A DNA stretch of 11,609 nucleotides from Psychrobacter sp. (GCF_030454045.1 NZ_JAKDJE010000086.1:1-11609); one strand, 5' to 3'. Shown: positions 1 to 7,153, numbered from the stretch's first letter. The notes: a model not told the origin generated them from the sequence alone. Numbers and translations: made by a program.

Positions 1-1
1 A

Positions 2-52
2 ACAATTTTAGCGATCAGCAGTGCCTATTTGCGAATGTTCAACACGCCCTAA
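2..52 (+). CDS. possible 3' end of a plus-strand gene cut by the window edge
   Basis: Frame 2 is open from the window edge to a TAA at 50-52 and ends in residues AISSAYLRMFNTP. Frame 1 is also open, to a TAA at 85-87, and cannot be excluded. A strong hairpin terminator starts at 89, which would suit a plus-strand gene ending here and converging on ftsW. The fragment is too short to recognise a family, and neither frame has decisive coding character. Confidence 0.25.
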   Translation, partial: TILAISSAYLRMFNTP

Positions 53-88
53 TCAGCTTCAGTAAATGTGTCACAAAAAATAAATAAC

Positions 89-117
89 AAAAAGCGCCGC
101 TATGTGCGGCGCTTTTT
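89..117. terminator. bidirectional intrinsic terminator after ftsW
   Basis: A perfect 12-bp inverted repeat (89-100 and 106-117) with core GCGCCGC/GCGGCGC closes a 5-base loop, TATGT. It is flanked by A-runs on the left and T-runs on the right, so it can work as a Rho-independent terminator on both strands. It lies about 40 bases beyond the ftsW stop on the minus strand and just after the possible plus-strand gene end. Confidence 0.9.
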
Positions 118-158
118 TGGGAGCTTGACAGTAGCGTTCATAAGACAAAACCAAGGTT

Positions 159-1355
159 TTAGTAATAGCGACATTGGCTCTTTTCGATCTCAGGGCTTTC
201 TTTATATATTTTTAATAATAAAGCCACCATCACCAAGCTAATCAACATTGAAGAACCGCCATAGCTAAAGAACGGCATGGTTAGACCTTTTGTTGGGATT
301 GCCCCCATATTCATTGCCGCATTAATGATTGTCTGCGCAATAAATACCACACCGATGCCAAACGCTGTATAGCTCATACGCATTTGACGACGCTTTAGCG
401 CGTTGTAGCTGATGCGCATCGCACTGCCGATAATCAATGCTTCAAACACCAGCACCATACTCACACCAATAAAGCCCAGCTCTTCGCCAGTAATCGCTAA
501 TAAAAAGTCAGTGTGTGCCTCAGGTAAATGCGACAGTTTTTGTACGCTTTCACCATAGCCGACGCCAGTGAACTGCCCACGACCAAAAGCGATTAAACTA
601 CGCGCCAACTGATAATCAGTATCCTGTACATCATCGAATGGATCCATAAACGACATCACACGCACCAGTCGATACTCTGCCGTGGTCACCATCAACACGG
701 CGCCACCAACAGCTGCCGCACCCAATGCTAAGAAATGCTTATAAGGTGCGCCAGCGATATAAAAAATCGCGAATAGCGTACCTAAGATCACGACAAAAGA
801 GCCAAAATCTGGCTGTGATAACAATAGTATCGTGATCAGTGCTACCACTATCATAATCCGCAAAAAACCATCGAGACCATTACGAACCTCAAAAGAGCGG
901 CGCACCACAAAGTCAGACACGAATACAATCATGACAAGCTTAGCCAGCTCTGCAACCTGAAAGTTAAAGCCGCCCAGTGTCAACCAACGCTTGGAGCCGT
1001 TGATTGGCGTACTAAACAATGTGGCTACTAGCAGCAAACCTGTGATGCCCAATAATAGAAATTGCGTTTCTGTCTTATATAACGTGCGTAACGACACACT
1101 ATAGTAAGGGATAATGGCAACGATCAAACCTATCGTCATGTATAACAGCTGGTTTTTGAAAAAGTACAGCTCTGTCATACCGCGGCTAAGGGCAAAAGGA
1201 ATAGAAGCAGAAGCCACCATCAGCAGACTAAGCACCATCATGCAGCCAACGCTCGATAGCAAAATTGCACGCGCTGACGGCATCGAAAGCACACCATCTG
1301 AGCCTGAGACTGGTTTTGTTTTGGGCGAAGAACGAAAAAAAGAGGAGAGCGCCAT
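159..1355 (-). CDS. ftsW: FtsW, septal peptidoglycan glycosyltransferase (SEDS family)
   Basis: A 398-residue polytopic inner-membrane protein of the SEDS family, which polymerises lipid II into glycan strands at the division septum together with PBP3/FtsI. Visible family motifs are NGSKRWL (119-125), QPDFGS (181-186), LPEAHTDF (277-284) followed by GEELG (290-294), and PTKGLTMPFFSYGGSS (354-369). Asp283 in HTDF matches the catalytically essential Asp of SEDS proteins. The N-terminus is cytoplasmic, with the first membrane segment from about residue 30. Length is close to E. coli FtsW (414). I chose the ATG at 1355. A GTG at 1406 would add 17 residues, but that extension runs through a terminator-like hairpin. 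Neither start has a good Shine-Dalgarno. murD lies upstream on the same strand; mraY and murG are not adjacent here, so the dcw cluster appears split. Confidence 0.95.
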   Translation of the reverse strand: MALSSFFRSSPKTKPVSGSDGVLSMPSARAILLSSVGCMMVLSLLMVASASIPFALSRGMTELYFFKNQLLYMTIGLIVAIIPYYSVSLRTLYKTETQFLLLGITGLLLVATLFSTPINGSKRWLTLGGFNFQVAELAKLVMIVFVSDFVVRRSFEVRNGLDGFLRIMIVVALITILLLSQPDFGSFVVILGTLFAIFYIAGAPYKHFLALGAAAVGGAVLMVTTAEYRLVRVMSFMDPFDDVQDTDYQLARSLIAFGRGQFTGVGYGESVQKLSHLPEAHTDFLLAITGEELGFIGVSMVLVFEALIIGSAMRISYNALKRRQMRMSYTAFGIGVVFIAQTIINAAMNMGAIPTKGLTMPFFSYGGSSMLISLVMVALLLKIYKESPEIEKSQCRYY

Positions 1356-1657
1356 AATTTTATATACACTAACAAACGAAAAAACACGGCGTTTATAAAA
1401 CGCCACCGTTTAAAAAATCATAAAGTCGATCTTACTAAGTAAATGATAAAGCGCGCTTAGACGCCGCAAATGTCATCGCAAAACACTGCCAATGCCATTT
1501 AGCATCGCTGTCATCTGTTTTCATCCATCTAAGTAATAGAACTATTATGATGACAGTAGCAGCAATCTATAATCAAAACAATCATTTATCAAGAAAATAC
1601 TCTTTGCTAATATCAGTGGCTCTATCGTCTATGATGAGCTGTGGCAAATCAAAACCT
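1356..1657 (-). other. murD-ftsW intergenic region
   Basis: About 300 bases without a convincing gene. A minus-strand frame runs out of the murD 3' end into this region, but it is only an out-of-frame overlap with murD. The one clear element is the hairpin at 1379-1404. An AT-rich stretch directly upstream of the ftsW ATG (TATATAAAAT on the minus strand) could be part of a -10, but no matching -35 is obvious. Confidence 0.5.
1379..1404 (-). terminator. terminator- or attenuator-like hairpin between murD and ftsW
   Basis: On the minus strand, GGCGTTT-TAT-AAACGCC forms a perfect 7-bp stem with a 3-base loop. It is followed by GTG and then six T. The T-run ends only about 23 bases before the ftsW ATG. 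It may terminate murD transcripts or attenuate read-through into ftsW. The short GC part and the GTG before the T-run make it weaker than the other terminators here. Confidence 0.5.
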
Positions 1658-3094
1658 CTAGCTAAGACTCGCAACCCCTGGATGCGCCGTGCTGATTTTA
1701 TCCACCAACTGACTAAAATGCTCACCGCGAGCAGCATAACCACTATACTGATCAAAGCTGGCACAAGCGGGAGATAAAAGCACTGCCTGCACTTGCGACA
1801 GGCTGCTGTCAGTAACTTGCTTAATAGTGGCAAAAGCCCCTTCTAATGTCTGGCATTGATGTAATGCCACATCGTCACTGATCTTGGCGGCGCGCAAATG
1901 CTGCTCAATCTGCTTGCCATCCTCACCAATGAACAATACTTGGCTGACGTACTGATTGATAAAGGGCGTCAACTCGCCAAACTGCTGGCCTTTACCTTGC
2001 CCGCCTAAAATCAAGAGGAGCTTCCCATCTTTAGGAGCGTAGACGGCGCCCAATCCTTCGATCGCAGCCATGGTAGAGCCAATATTGGTGCCTTTTGAGT
2101 CATCAAAATAATCGACGTTAGCAACGCTCCCCACGTATTGGCAACGATGCGCCAGACCAGTGAATTGCTGTAGTGTCTCAAGCATACTCTCGATAGGCAA
2201 CCCTGCAAGCTCACCGAGCGCTAAAGCTGCTTGCGCGTTTAGCAGATTATGACGTCCTTTCATCAACAGTTTGTCTGCGGATAGTAACCTTTCTGTACCA
2301 CGCGCAATAAATGTTTGACCTTCCACATCTGTTATCAGGCCGTACTGTCCTTTGTCAGGCGCATGGATGCCAGTACTGATCTTTGGCAGATTGTCTGCGA
2401 CTAAGGGACGAGTAAGCGCATCCTCACGGTTGATGACGACGGATTTAGCGCCTTGGAAAATACGATGTTTGGCCTGATGGTAGCCCAGCATATCACCATG
2501 GCGATCGAGATGATCTGGCGACATATTGAGGACAGTGGCAACCTTTGCCCCCAAATTTGTGACGGTTTCTAGTTGAAAGCTAGATAGTTCTAGCACCGCC
2601 AGCTCCATGTTCGTATTATCCAGCAAAGTGAGTGCTGGTATCCCTATGTTGCCGCCCACACCCACATTGATACCAGCGTCTGCTGCCATTTGCCCCACTA
2701 ATGTGGTCACGGTGCTTTTGGCATTGGAGCCTGTGATCGCCACGATCGGCACTCTACAGGCCTCACAAAAAAGCTGAATGTCACTGACGACGGGAATATT
2801 TGCATGACGAGCTGCTGCAATGGCAGGCATGTCAAGCGAGATACCAGGACTGATAATAATGCGGGCAGCTTGCTGCAATAATCCTGCGTCAATGGTACCA
2901 AACTGACGAACCTCAATCTCATCTGGCAATTGTGCTGCCAGTGTAGGCGCGACCTGTGCATCTGTTACCGCCACTTGATAGCCTTGTTTGGCAAGATAAT
3001 GCGCGACCGATAACCCAGACTGTCCCAAACCAACCACGACCTGTAGACCATTACCCTTGTGGATCAAGGTTTCTGTTGCGTTATGAGCGGTCAT
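1658..3094 (-). CDS. murD: MurD, UDP-N-acetylmuramoylalanine--D-glutamate ligase
   Basis: Cytoplasmic ATP-dependent ligase that adds D-glutamate to UDP-MurNAc-L-Ala, the second amino-acid step of peptidoglycan precursor synthesis. The 478 residues include an N-terminal UDP-binding domain with GLGQSGLS (22-29), an ATP P-loop TGSNAKST (121-128, Lys126), the GGNIG and LELSSFQLE blocks (148-176), and HLDRHG (195-200). Lys209 in YHQAKHRIF is at the position of the carbamylated lysine. DDSKGTN (331-337) and LSPACASFDQY (440-450) form the C-terminal D-Glu-binding part. The P-loop has Ala where E. coli has Gly, which I believe is usual in Moraxellaceae. The start is supported by AAGGA 8 bases before the ATG. 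No mraY or murF is directly upstream; 668 non-coding bases are. Confidence 0.97.
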   Translation of the reverse strand: MTAHNATETLIHKGNGLQVVVGLGQSGLSVAHYLAKQGYQVAVTDAQVAPTLAAQLPDEIEVRQFGTIDAGLLQQAARIIISPGISLDMPAIAAARHANIPVVSDIQLFCEACRVPIVAITGSNAKSTVTTLVGQMAADAGINVGVGGNIGIPALTLLDNTNMELAVLELSSFQLETVTNLGAKVATVLNMSPDHLDRHGDMLGYHQAKHRIFQGAKSVVINREDALTRPLVADNLPKISTGIHAPDKGQYGLITDVEGQTFIARGTERLLSADKLLMKGRHNLLNAQAALALGELAGLPIESMLETLQQFTGLAHRCQYVGSVANVDYFDDSKGTNIGSTMAAIEGLGAVYAPKDGKLLLILGGQGKGQQFGELTPFINQYVSQVLFIGEDGKQIEQHLRAAKISDDVALHQCQTLEGAFATIKQVTDSSLSQVQAVLLSPACASFDQYSGYAARGEHFSQLVDKISTAHPGVASLS

Positions 3095-3762
3095 ATCTAT
3101 TCCTTCTATTGAACGAGCGAGATGTCATCAAGCACACTGATGCGGATAGCGACTCCAAATGACACCGTCGAGATGACAAGCATCATAACGGTATCGTTCA
3201 GATTTCGGTACTGATTTTTTATGTGTTTGTGCTATTATTCGCCTATTTTTATATTCAGTGGCTAATGCTATAATAGCTAACTTAATTGATGCGTGACATT
3301 GCTATATGATAAAGCAGTTCACCCAAGCATTTTAGTTTATCATGTTGTCACATTAATCGCGCTATTGTCACGTCTCTTTAGCAATGATTCATGTGTCACA
3401 ACGGGATGTCAGACCCGCATTCTTTTCTGGCAGATTATTGATTACCCTCTACTGCAGCAAGTGATTGCTGATTCTATGTCTTACGATAGGCCTTTTTTAT
3501 AGCCTATTTTAAGCAATCTGGTTCAAACCATATTTTAGGTAGTTTTATTGCTCTTATCATCTTTTTGAATATTGATGAGCGTATTTGTGATACCAAAAAA
3601 ATCAGTAGACATACCTATGATTGACCTTTCACATTCCAACACAGCAACATGACCTGTGCATGTTGACGTAAAAGAAAAATGAATAGCTATTTTTAGTGAC
3701 ACGATCATTTTATAAATGAGTAATGATTACTTTTTTTGCCTCTAACCCTATGTAGTTTACTT
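3095..3762. other. gene-free region between divergent murD and sulP
   Basis: 668 bases between divergent genes, so it should hold both promoters. A perfect TATAAT (3269-3274) sits in a small palindrome, but the -35 position is poor on either strand. A weak hairpin, ATAGGC/GCCTAT (3486-3491 and 3502-3507), is followed by TTT. A perfect 12-base palindrome, TGGTTCAAACCA, lies at 3519-3530. A 69-codon GTG-started frame (3293-3502) lacks a ribosome site and recognisable content, so I do not call it a gene. Confidence 0.45.
3645..3665. promoter_or_regulatory. inverted repeat upstream of the SulP gene, candidate operator
   Basis: CAACATG (3645-3651) and CATGTTG (3659-3665) are a perfect 7-bp inverted repeat with a 7-base spacer, about 100 bases before the SulP start. 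A TTGACG (3663-3668) overlaps the right arm and could be a -35 box, but no good -10 follows at 16-18 bases. The operator role is inference. Confidence 0.3.
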
Positions 3763-5262
3763 ATGATATCTTTTGTTGATAACTTGCGTGACGAGTGGTT
3801 CTCCAACGTTCGCGGTGACGTTTTATCGGGCTTGGTTGTCGCCTTGGCGCTTATTCCAGAAGCCATTGCCTTTTCTATTATCGCAGGTGTTGATCCAAAA
3901 GTCGGCCTATATGCCTCATTCTGTATCGCGGTCGTGATCAGTTTTGTCGGTGGTCGTCCAGGTATGATTTCGGCAGCAACGGGTGCTATGGCCTTAGTCA
4001 TGGTTGATTTGGTTGCCGATCATGGTTTGCGGTATTTACTGGCTGCGACCTTATTGTGCGGCGTCATTCAGGTCGTCATGGGCATCCTAAAGCTTGGTAA
4101 TTTGATGCGCTTTGTCTCGCGCTCAGTCGTCATTGGCTTTGTCAACGCGCTGGCAATATTGATATTCGCCGCCCAGTTACCAGAATTAAATCCCATGACT
4201 GAACGTGTCGGTATGACGGTATATATCATGACGGCTGTGGGTTTGGCAATTATTTATCTGTTTCCCCTTATTCCTAAAATAGGCCGTGTGATTCCCTCTC
4301 CATTGATTTGTATCGTTGGTTTGACAGCGGTCGCCATGTATATGAATCTTGATATTCGTAACGTTGGTAGCATGGGTGATTTGCCAGATTCGTTGCCTGT
4401 GTTTTTGTTGCCTGATATTCCATTAAACCTAAATACATTGTTGATTACTGCTCCTTATTCTATTGCGCTTGCCATTGTGGGTTTATTAGAGTCTATGATG
4501 ACTGCGACGATTGTCGATGAGCTGACCGATACGCCAAGTGATAAGAACAAAGAGTGCCGTGGTCAAGGCATAGCCAACGTGGTGTCAGGTTTCTTCGGTG
4601 GTATGGCAGGCTGTGCGATGATTGGTCAGTCAATGATCAATGTTAAATCAGGTGGACGCACACGTCTGTCGACTTTGATTGCAGGTGTTGTATTGCTCAT
4701 TATGGTGGTGTTTTTGAGTGAATGGGTCAGCCAAATCCCAATGGCAGCCCTCGTTGCTGTCATGATTATGGTATCGATTGGCACGTTTAACTGGCAATCT
4801 ATTCGCGAATTCAAAACGCACCCTATGTCATTCAATATAGTGATGCTAGCGACGGTATTGACCACTGTCTTTACGCACAACTTAGCTTATGGCGTTGGTG
4901 TTGGCGTGTTGCTATCTGCCTTAGCATTTGCCAATAAGATTGGTCAGTTCTTAACCATATTCAGTGAGTACGATGATAGTAGCAATACCCGTTATTATTA
5001 TGTTCAAGGACAGGTGTTCTTTGCCTCTACGACACAGTTTTTGAATAGCTTTGATACCAAAGAAGCGGTAGACAGCATTCAAATTGACGTCAGCAATGCA
5101 CATTTTTGGGACATCAGTGCTGTTGATACCTTGGACAAGCTGGTCATGCGCTTGCAACGTGAAGGTATTAATGTCAAAGTGGTAGGACTCAACAATGCGA
5201 GTCGAACACTGATTGACCGCTTCTCTATTCACGATCGCCGAGATATTGGCTTATTAGATTAA
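3763..5262 (+). CDS. SulP (SLC26-type) inorganic anion transporter with STAS domain
   Basis: A 499-residue inner-membrane anion transporter of the SulP family. The N-terminal signature DVLSGLVVALALIPEAIAF (19-37) and GVDPKVGLYASF (42-53) are typical, as are RPGMISAATGAMA (65-77) and NKECRGQGIANVVSGFFGG (262-280), followed by GQSMINVKSGGRTR (288-301). The membrane part ends near 395. A cytoplasmic STAS domain follows (about 408-490), with IDVSNAHFWDISAVDTLDK (441-459). The anion cannot be read from the sequence: sulfate, bicarbonate, chloride and dicarboxylates are all known substrates of the family. The ATG at 3763 puts the signature at the expected distance. A TTG at 3736 would add nine residues and is less likely. 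No strong Shine-Dalgarno is visible. The Usp-domain gene 177 bases downstream is probably a functional partner. Confidence 0.9.
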   Translation: MISFVDNLRDEWFSNVRGDVLSGLVVALALIPEAIAFSIIAGVDPKVGLYASFCIAVVISFVGGRPGMISAATGAMALVMVDLVADHGLRYLLAATLLCGVIQVVMGILKLGNLMRFVSRSVVIGFVNALAILIFAAQLPELNPMTERVGMTVYIMTAVGLAIIYLFPLIPKIGRVIPSPLICIVGLTAVAMYMNLDIRNVGSMGDLPDSLPVFLLPDIPLNLNTLLITAPYSIALAIVGLLESMMTATIVDELTDTPSDKNKECRGQGIANVVSGFFGGMAGCAMIGQSMINVKSGGRTRLSTLIAGVVLLIMVVFLSEWVSQIPMAALVAVMIMVSIGTFNWQSIREFKTHPMSFNIVMLATVLTTVFTHNLAYGVGVGVLLSALAFANKIGQFLTIFSEYDDSSNTRYYYVQGQVFFASTTQFLNSFDTKEAVDSIQIDVSNAHFWDISAVDTLDKLVMRLQREGINVKVVGLNNASRTLIDRFSIHDRRDIGLLD

Positions 5263-5302
5263 GCAAATCTACGTCTAACTTGTCATTGATGTATGGCAAG
5301 GT

Positions 5303-5335
5303 TTTGTGAATCGATGAATGATTTGTGAATCGATG
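5303..5335 (+). repeat. tandem 14-bp direct repeat between sulP and the usp gene
   Basis: TTTGTGAATCGATG occurs exactly twice (5303-5316 and 5322-5335) with a 19-base period. Each copy contains the palindrome ATCGAT. It lies about 40 bases after the transporter stop and about 105 bases before the downstream start, in the 177-base gap. It may be a local duplication or paired regulator sites. No terminator is visible in the gap, so read-through to the next gene is possible. Confidence 0.6.
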
Positions 5336-5439
5336 GATAAATAGACAGCTGCGTTGGTCAAAAGAGTTGGGTATGTACGTGATGCCTTAGCCCTACGCTG
5401 AGTGGCTGATTTTGATGATTAGAATGATGTGGCCGTTTT

Positions 5440-6294
5440 ATGAGTAACTTAAAACCAGATAGTGTCATTGCTTGCTTGGACTGTCCTGATCATGTTCAAG
5501 CTGTATTAGAGGCCAGCATGTGGGCTTCTATTCGCTTGCGCGCGCCTGTAGGACTGCTACATTCAGTCCCAAGCTTACAGCAAAAAGCTGCGGTCAATTA
5601 TTCTGGTTGTCTCAATATCGATGATAAAAATGCCTTGCTTGAGCAGTTCACAACCAAAGAGCATTTGAGCAACTGTGAGCTAAAATCACAGGGCAGACTA
5701 TTACTGTCTCAAGCTACCACGTATTGCGAGCAAAAGCCTCATAAGCTTAAAACTTATACCTTGCATCGTCATGAAAACCTGAACCAGAGTATCGATTACG
5801 TCGATGACAAGGCACAATTGATCGTCATCGGTCATCATGTCACGTGCAAATCGACATTAGGACAACTGATTAGAGTCAGCCACTGCCCCATTTTGGTGAC
5901 ACATGCACCATTTTTGCCCCCTACTACCGCTTTATTTGCTTTTGACAACAGCCCAACGTGCCATAAGCTACTCAATTGGTTGTGCAAAACTCCTTTGATC
6001 CGTACCTTGACCGTTCATATTGTCATGATCGGCAAAGAGACCTCTGATAACTGCGATGCGTTGCGCGAAGCCTATGCAAGGTTGAAGCAAGCTGGTATCA
6101 AGTCTAAAAAGACATTGCTCGATTGCCGTGATGTCGCTTCAGCTTTAAATTATTACCAAGACCAGAACGATATTGGCTTGTTAATAACAGGCGCTTTTGG
6201 CCAATCACGTCTACGTGAGTTGCTACAAGGCAGCGATACCAAAAAGCTATTGGGCAGCACCAAAACACCATACCTCCTTTTTCCTAAGGCTTAA
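5440..6294 (+). CDS. tandem universal-stress-protein (UspA-type) domain protein
   Basis: A 284-residue soluble protein with two Usp-like halves. The first runs about 7-155 and opens with SVIACLDCPDHVQAVLEAS; the second runs about 163-282 and opens with ALFAFDNSPTCHKLLNW. The second half has the full Usp nucleotide-binding signature G-2X-G-9X-G-S/T: Gly251, Gly254, Gly264, Ser265, in GAFGQSRLRELLQGS. The first half ends in IVIGHHVTCKSTLGQLI, where the second glycine of the signature is absent, so only one ATP site is likely. There are eleven cysteines (12, 15, 57, 79, 96, 136, 149, 174, 182, 205, 229), high for a Usp. Usp genes are often beside SulP and other transporter genes, where they are thought to modulate the transporter; that role here is inference. 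No strong ribosome site precedes the ATG. Confidence 0.85.
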   Translation: MSNLKPDSVIACLDCPDHVQAVLEASMWASIRLRAPVGLLHSVPSLQQKAAVNYSGCLNIDDKNALLEQFTTKEHLSNCELKSQGRLLLSQATTYCEQKPHKLKTYTLHRHENLNQSIDYVDDKAQLIVIGHHVTCKSTLGQLIRVSHCPILVTHAPFLPPTTALFAFDNSPTCHKLLNWLCKTPLIRTLTVHIVMIGKETSDNCDALREAYARLKQAGIKSKKTLLDCRDVASALNYYQDQNDIGLLITGAFGQSRLRELLQGSDTKKLLGSTKTPYLLFPKA

Positions 6295-6337
6295 GCATCG
6301 GTTTATCTACACACACGTAGCCTATCTATATAAGCGC

Positions 6338-6371
6338 AGAGCGCCAGTACCCCTCTGGTCTCTGGCGCTTT
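6338..6371 (+). terminator. intrinsic terminator after the usp gene
   Basis: AGCGCCAG (6340-6347) pairs with CTGGCGCT (6362-6369), extended by a G-T and an A-T pair to about ten pairs around a 14-base loop. TTTCATTTATTT follows on the plus strand. It lies 44 bases after the stop codon, which fits the end of the transporter/usp transcription unit. Confidence 0.8.
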
Positions 6372-6490
6372 CATTTATTTGTCCGCCAGTTGGCTTTCAA
6401 AAGCTGTCTTTTAGTACCCATTTCGTGACCAAACTCAAGTTAGCAAATCGTCACATGAAATAAGGGTATAGCCTCCCCAAGCACCCAAAA

Positions 6491-6523
6491 AGTTGGTTAT
6501 AATAAAGTTTTCATTAACCAACT
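6491..6523. promoter_or_regulatory. 9-bp inverted repeat overlapping a TATAAT, candidate operator or promoter
   Basis: AGTTGGTTA (6491-6499) and TAACCAACT (6515-6523) are perfect inverted copies 15 bases apart. A perfect TATAAT (6498-6503) overlaps the left arm, though the sequence at the -35 distance is poor. There is no T-run, so a terminator is unlikely. It lies about 230 bases before glnK and could be a regulator site or a second, sigma-70 promoter. Confidence 0.4.
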
Positions 6524-6555
6524 GCTAAAGGTTGATTCACTGTCACTATGATTAT

Positions 6556-6573
6556 AACGATGGTCTCATCGTT
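6556..6573. promoter_or_regulatory. inverted repeat 80-95 bases upstream of the sigma-54-like promoter
   Basis: AACGATG (6556-6562) and CATCGTT (6567-6573) are a perfect 7-bp inverted repeat with a 4-base centre. The distance to the -24 element is right for an NtrC-type enhancer, but the sequence does not match the enteric NtrC consensus (GCAC-N5-6-GGTGC style) closely. A half-site-like TTGCACC follows at 6572-6578. Function is inferred from position. Confidence 0.35.
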
Positions 6574-6651
6574 GCACCGTCTATTATATATCCTATTGCA
6601 AGCATGGTTATTTTTGAATAAAAAACCAATTCTACCTCCCCCTTGAGTAGA

Positions 6652-6668
6652 TTGGCACAGTTCTTGAA
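6652..6668 (+). promoter_or_regulatory. sigma-54-like (-24/-12) promoter for glnK-amtB
   Basis: TTGGCAC (6652-6658), five bases, then TTGAA (6664-6668) matches the RpoN consensus TGGCAC-N5-TTGCW except for A in place of the C of the -12 GC. Spacing is exact. It predicts a transcript start near 6679, about 75 bases before glnK. RpoN/NtrC control of glnK-amtB under nitrogen limitation is established in many proteobacteria; here it is inference from the motif. Confidence 0.6.
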
Positions 6669-6754
6669 TAACTTACCATAAGCAAAGCAGAGATATGACG
6701 ATGCACCATAATGCTTCCATCAATCTGCAGCATCACACAAATAAGGAATTTTTT

Positions 6755-7093
6755 ATGAAGCTAATCACTGCGATCTTAAAACCGTTTAAGCTCGATGATG
6801 TGCGTGAAGCGCTTTCTGACATCGGTGTTAAAGGTGTTACCGTCACTGAAGTCAAAGGTTTCGGTCGTCAAAAAGGTCATACAGAGCTCTATCGCGGCGC
6901 AGAATACGTGGTGGACTTTTTACCTAAGGTAAAAGTTGAAGTCGCTGTGATCGACGAGATGGTCGAGCCTGCTATTGAAGCAATCACTCGTATCGCTAGC
7001 ACTGGCAAGATTGGTGACGGCAAAATCTTCGTCACTGCGCTTGAGCAAGTCATTCGTATCCGTACGGGCGAAACCGGACCTGATGCTATCTAG
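6755..7093 (+). CDS. glnK: GlnK/GlnB, PII nitrogen-regulatory protein
   Basis: A 112-residue PII signal protein, the standard family length. It forms a cytoplasmic trimer that binds ATP/ADP and 2-oxoglutarate and reports nitrogen status. The sequence is almost canonical: MKLITAILKPFKLDDVREAL at the N-terminus, T-loop about 37-55 with the uridylylation residue Tyr51 in RGAEYVVDF, and the nucleotide-binding B-loop TGKIGDGKIF (83-92). I name it glnK because it directly precedes amtB; sequence alone does not separate GlnK from GlnB. GlnK blocks the AmtB pore through the T-loop when nitrogen is plentiful. The start at 6755 has AAGGAA six bases upstream and gives the conserved first residues; an in-frame ATG further up (6695) would add 20 non-conserved residues. 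The amtB gene starts 106 bases downstream. Confidence 0.97.
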   Translation: MKLITAILKPFKLDDVREALSDIGVKGVTVTEVKGFGRQKGHTELYRGAEYVVDFLPKVKVEVAVIDEMVEPAIEAITRIASTGKIGDGKIFVTALEQVIRIRTGETGPDAI

Positions 7094-7153
7094 ATTTGAG
7101 GTCTTATCTGTAAACGCTGATTTATAGAAACAGGCTATTACCGCATTTTTATC

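Larger units (their letters stand above)
6295..6754 (+). other. leader region upstream of glnK
   Basis: 460 bases without a convincing gene. In order it holds the terminator of the usp gene (6338-6371), a long inverted repeat over a TATAAT (6491-6523), a second inverted repeat (6556-6573), a sigma-54-like promoter (6652-6668) and the glnK ribosome site AAGGAA (6743-6748). A plus-strand frame from 6197 to 6463 overlaps the usp gene and is not supported. Confidence 0.6.

Noticed and set aside
1582..1833. 83-codon minus-strand frame with a hydrophobic stretch across the murD 3' end
   Set aside because: Mostly out of frame inside murD; the hydrophobic look comes from murD codons read in another frame.
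3293..3502. 69-codon GTG-started plus-strand frame in the murD-sulP gap
   Set aside because: No ribosome site, no recognisable composition or motif, although a TATAAT lies just upstream. Probably chance.
6197..6463. 88-codon plus-strand frame overlapping the usp 3' end
   Set aside because: Runs through the usp terminator, has no ribosome site and no family resemblance.
6695..6754. longer GlnK start at 6695
   Set aside because: Adds 20 residues absent from PII proteins; the ATG at 6755 has AAGGAA at the right distance and gives the exact family length.
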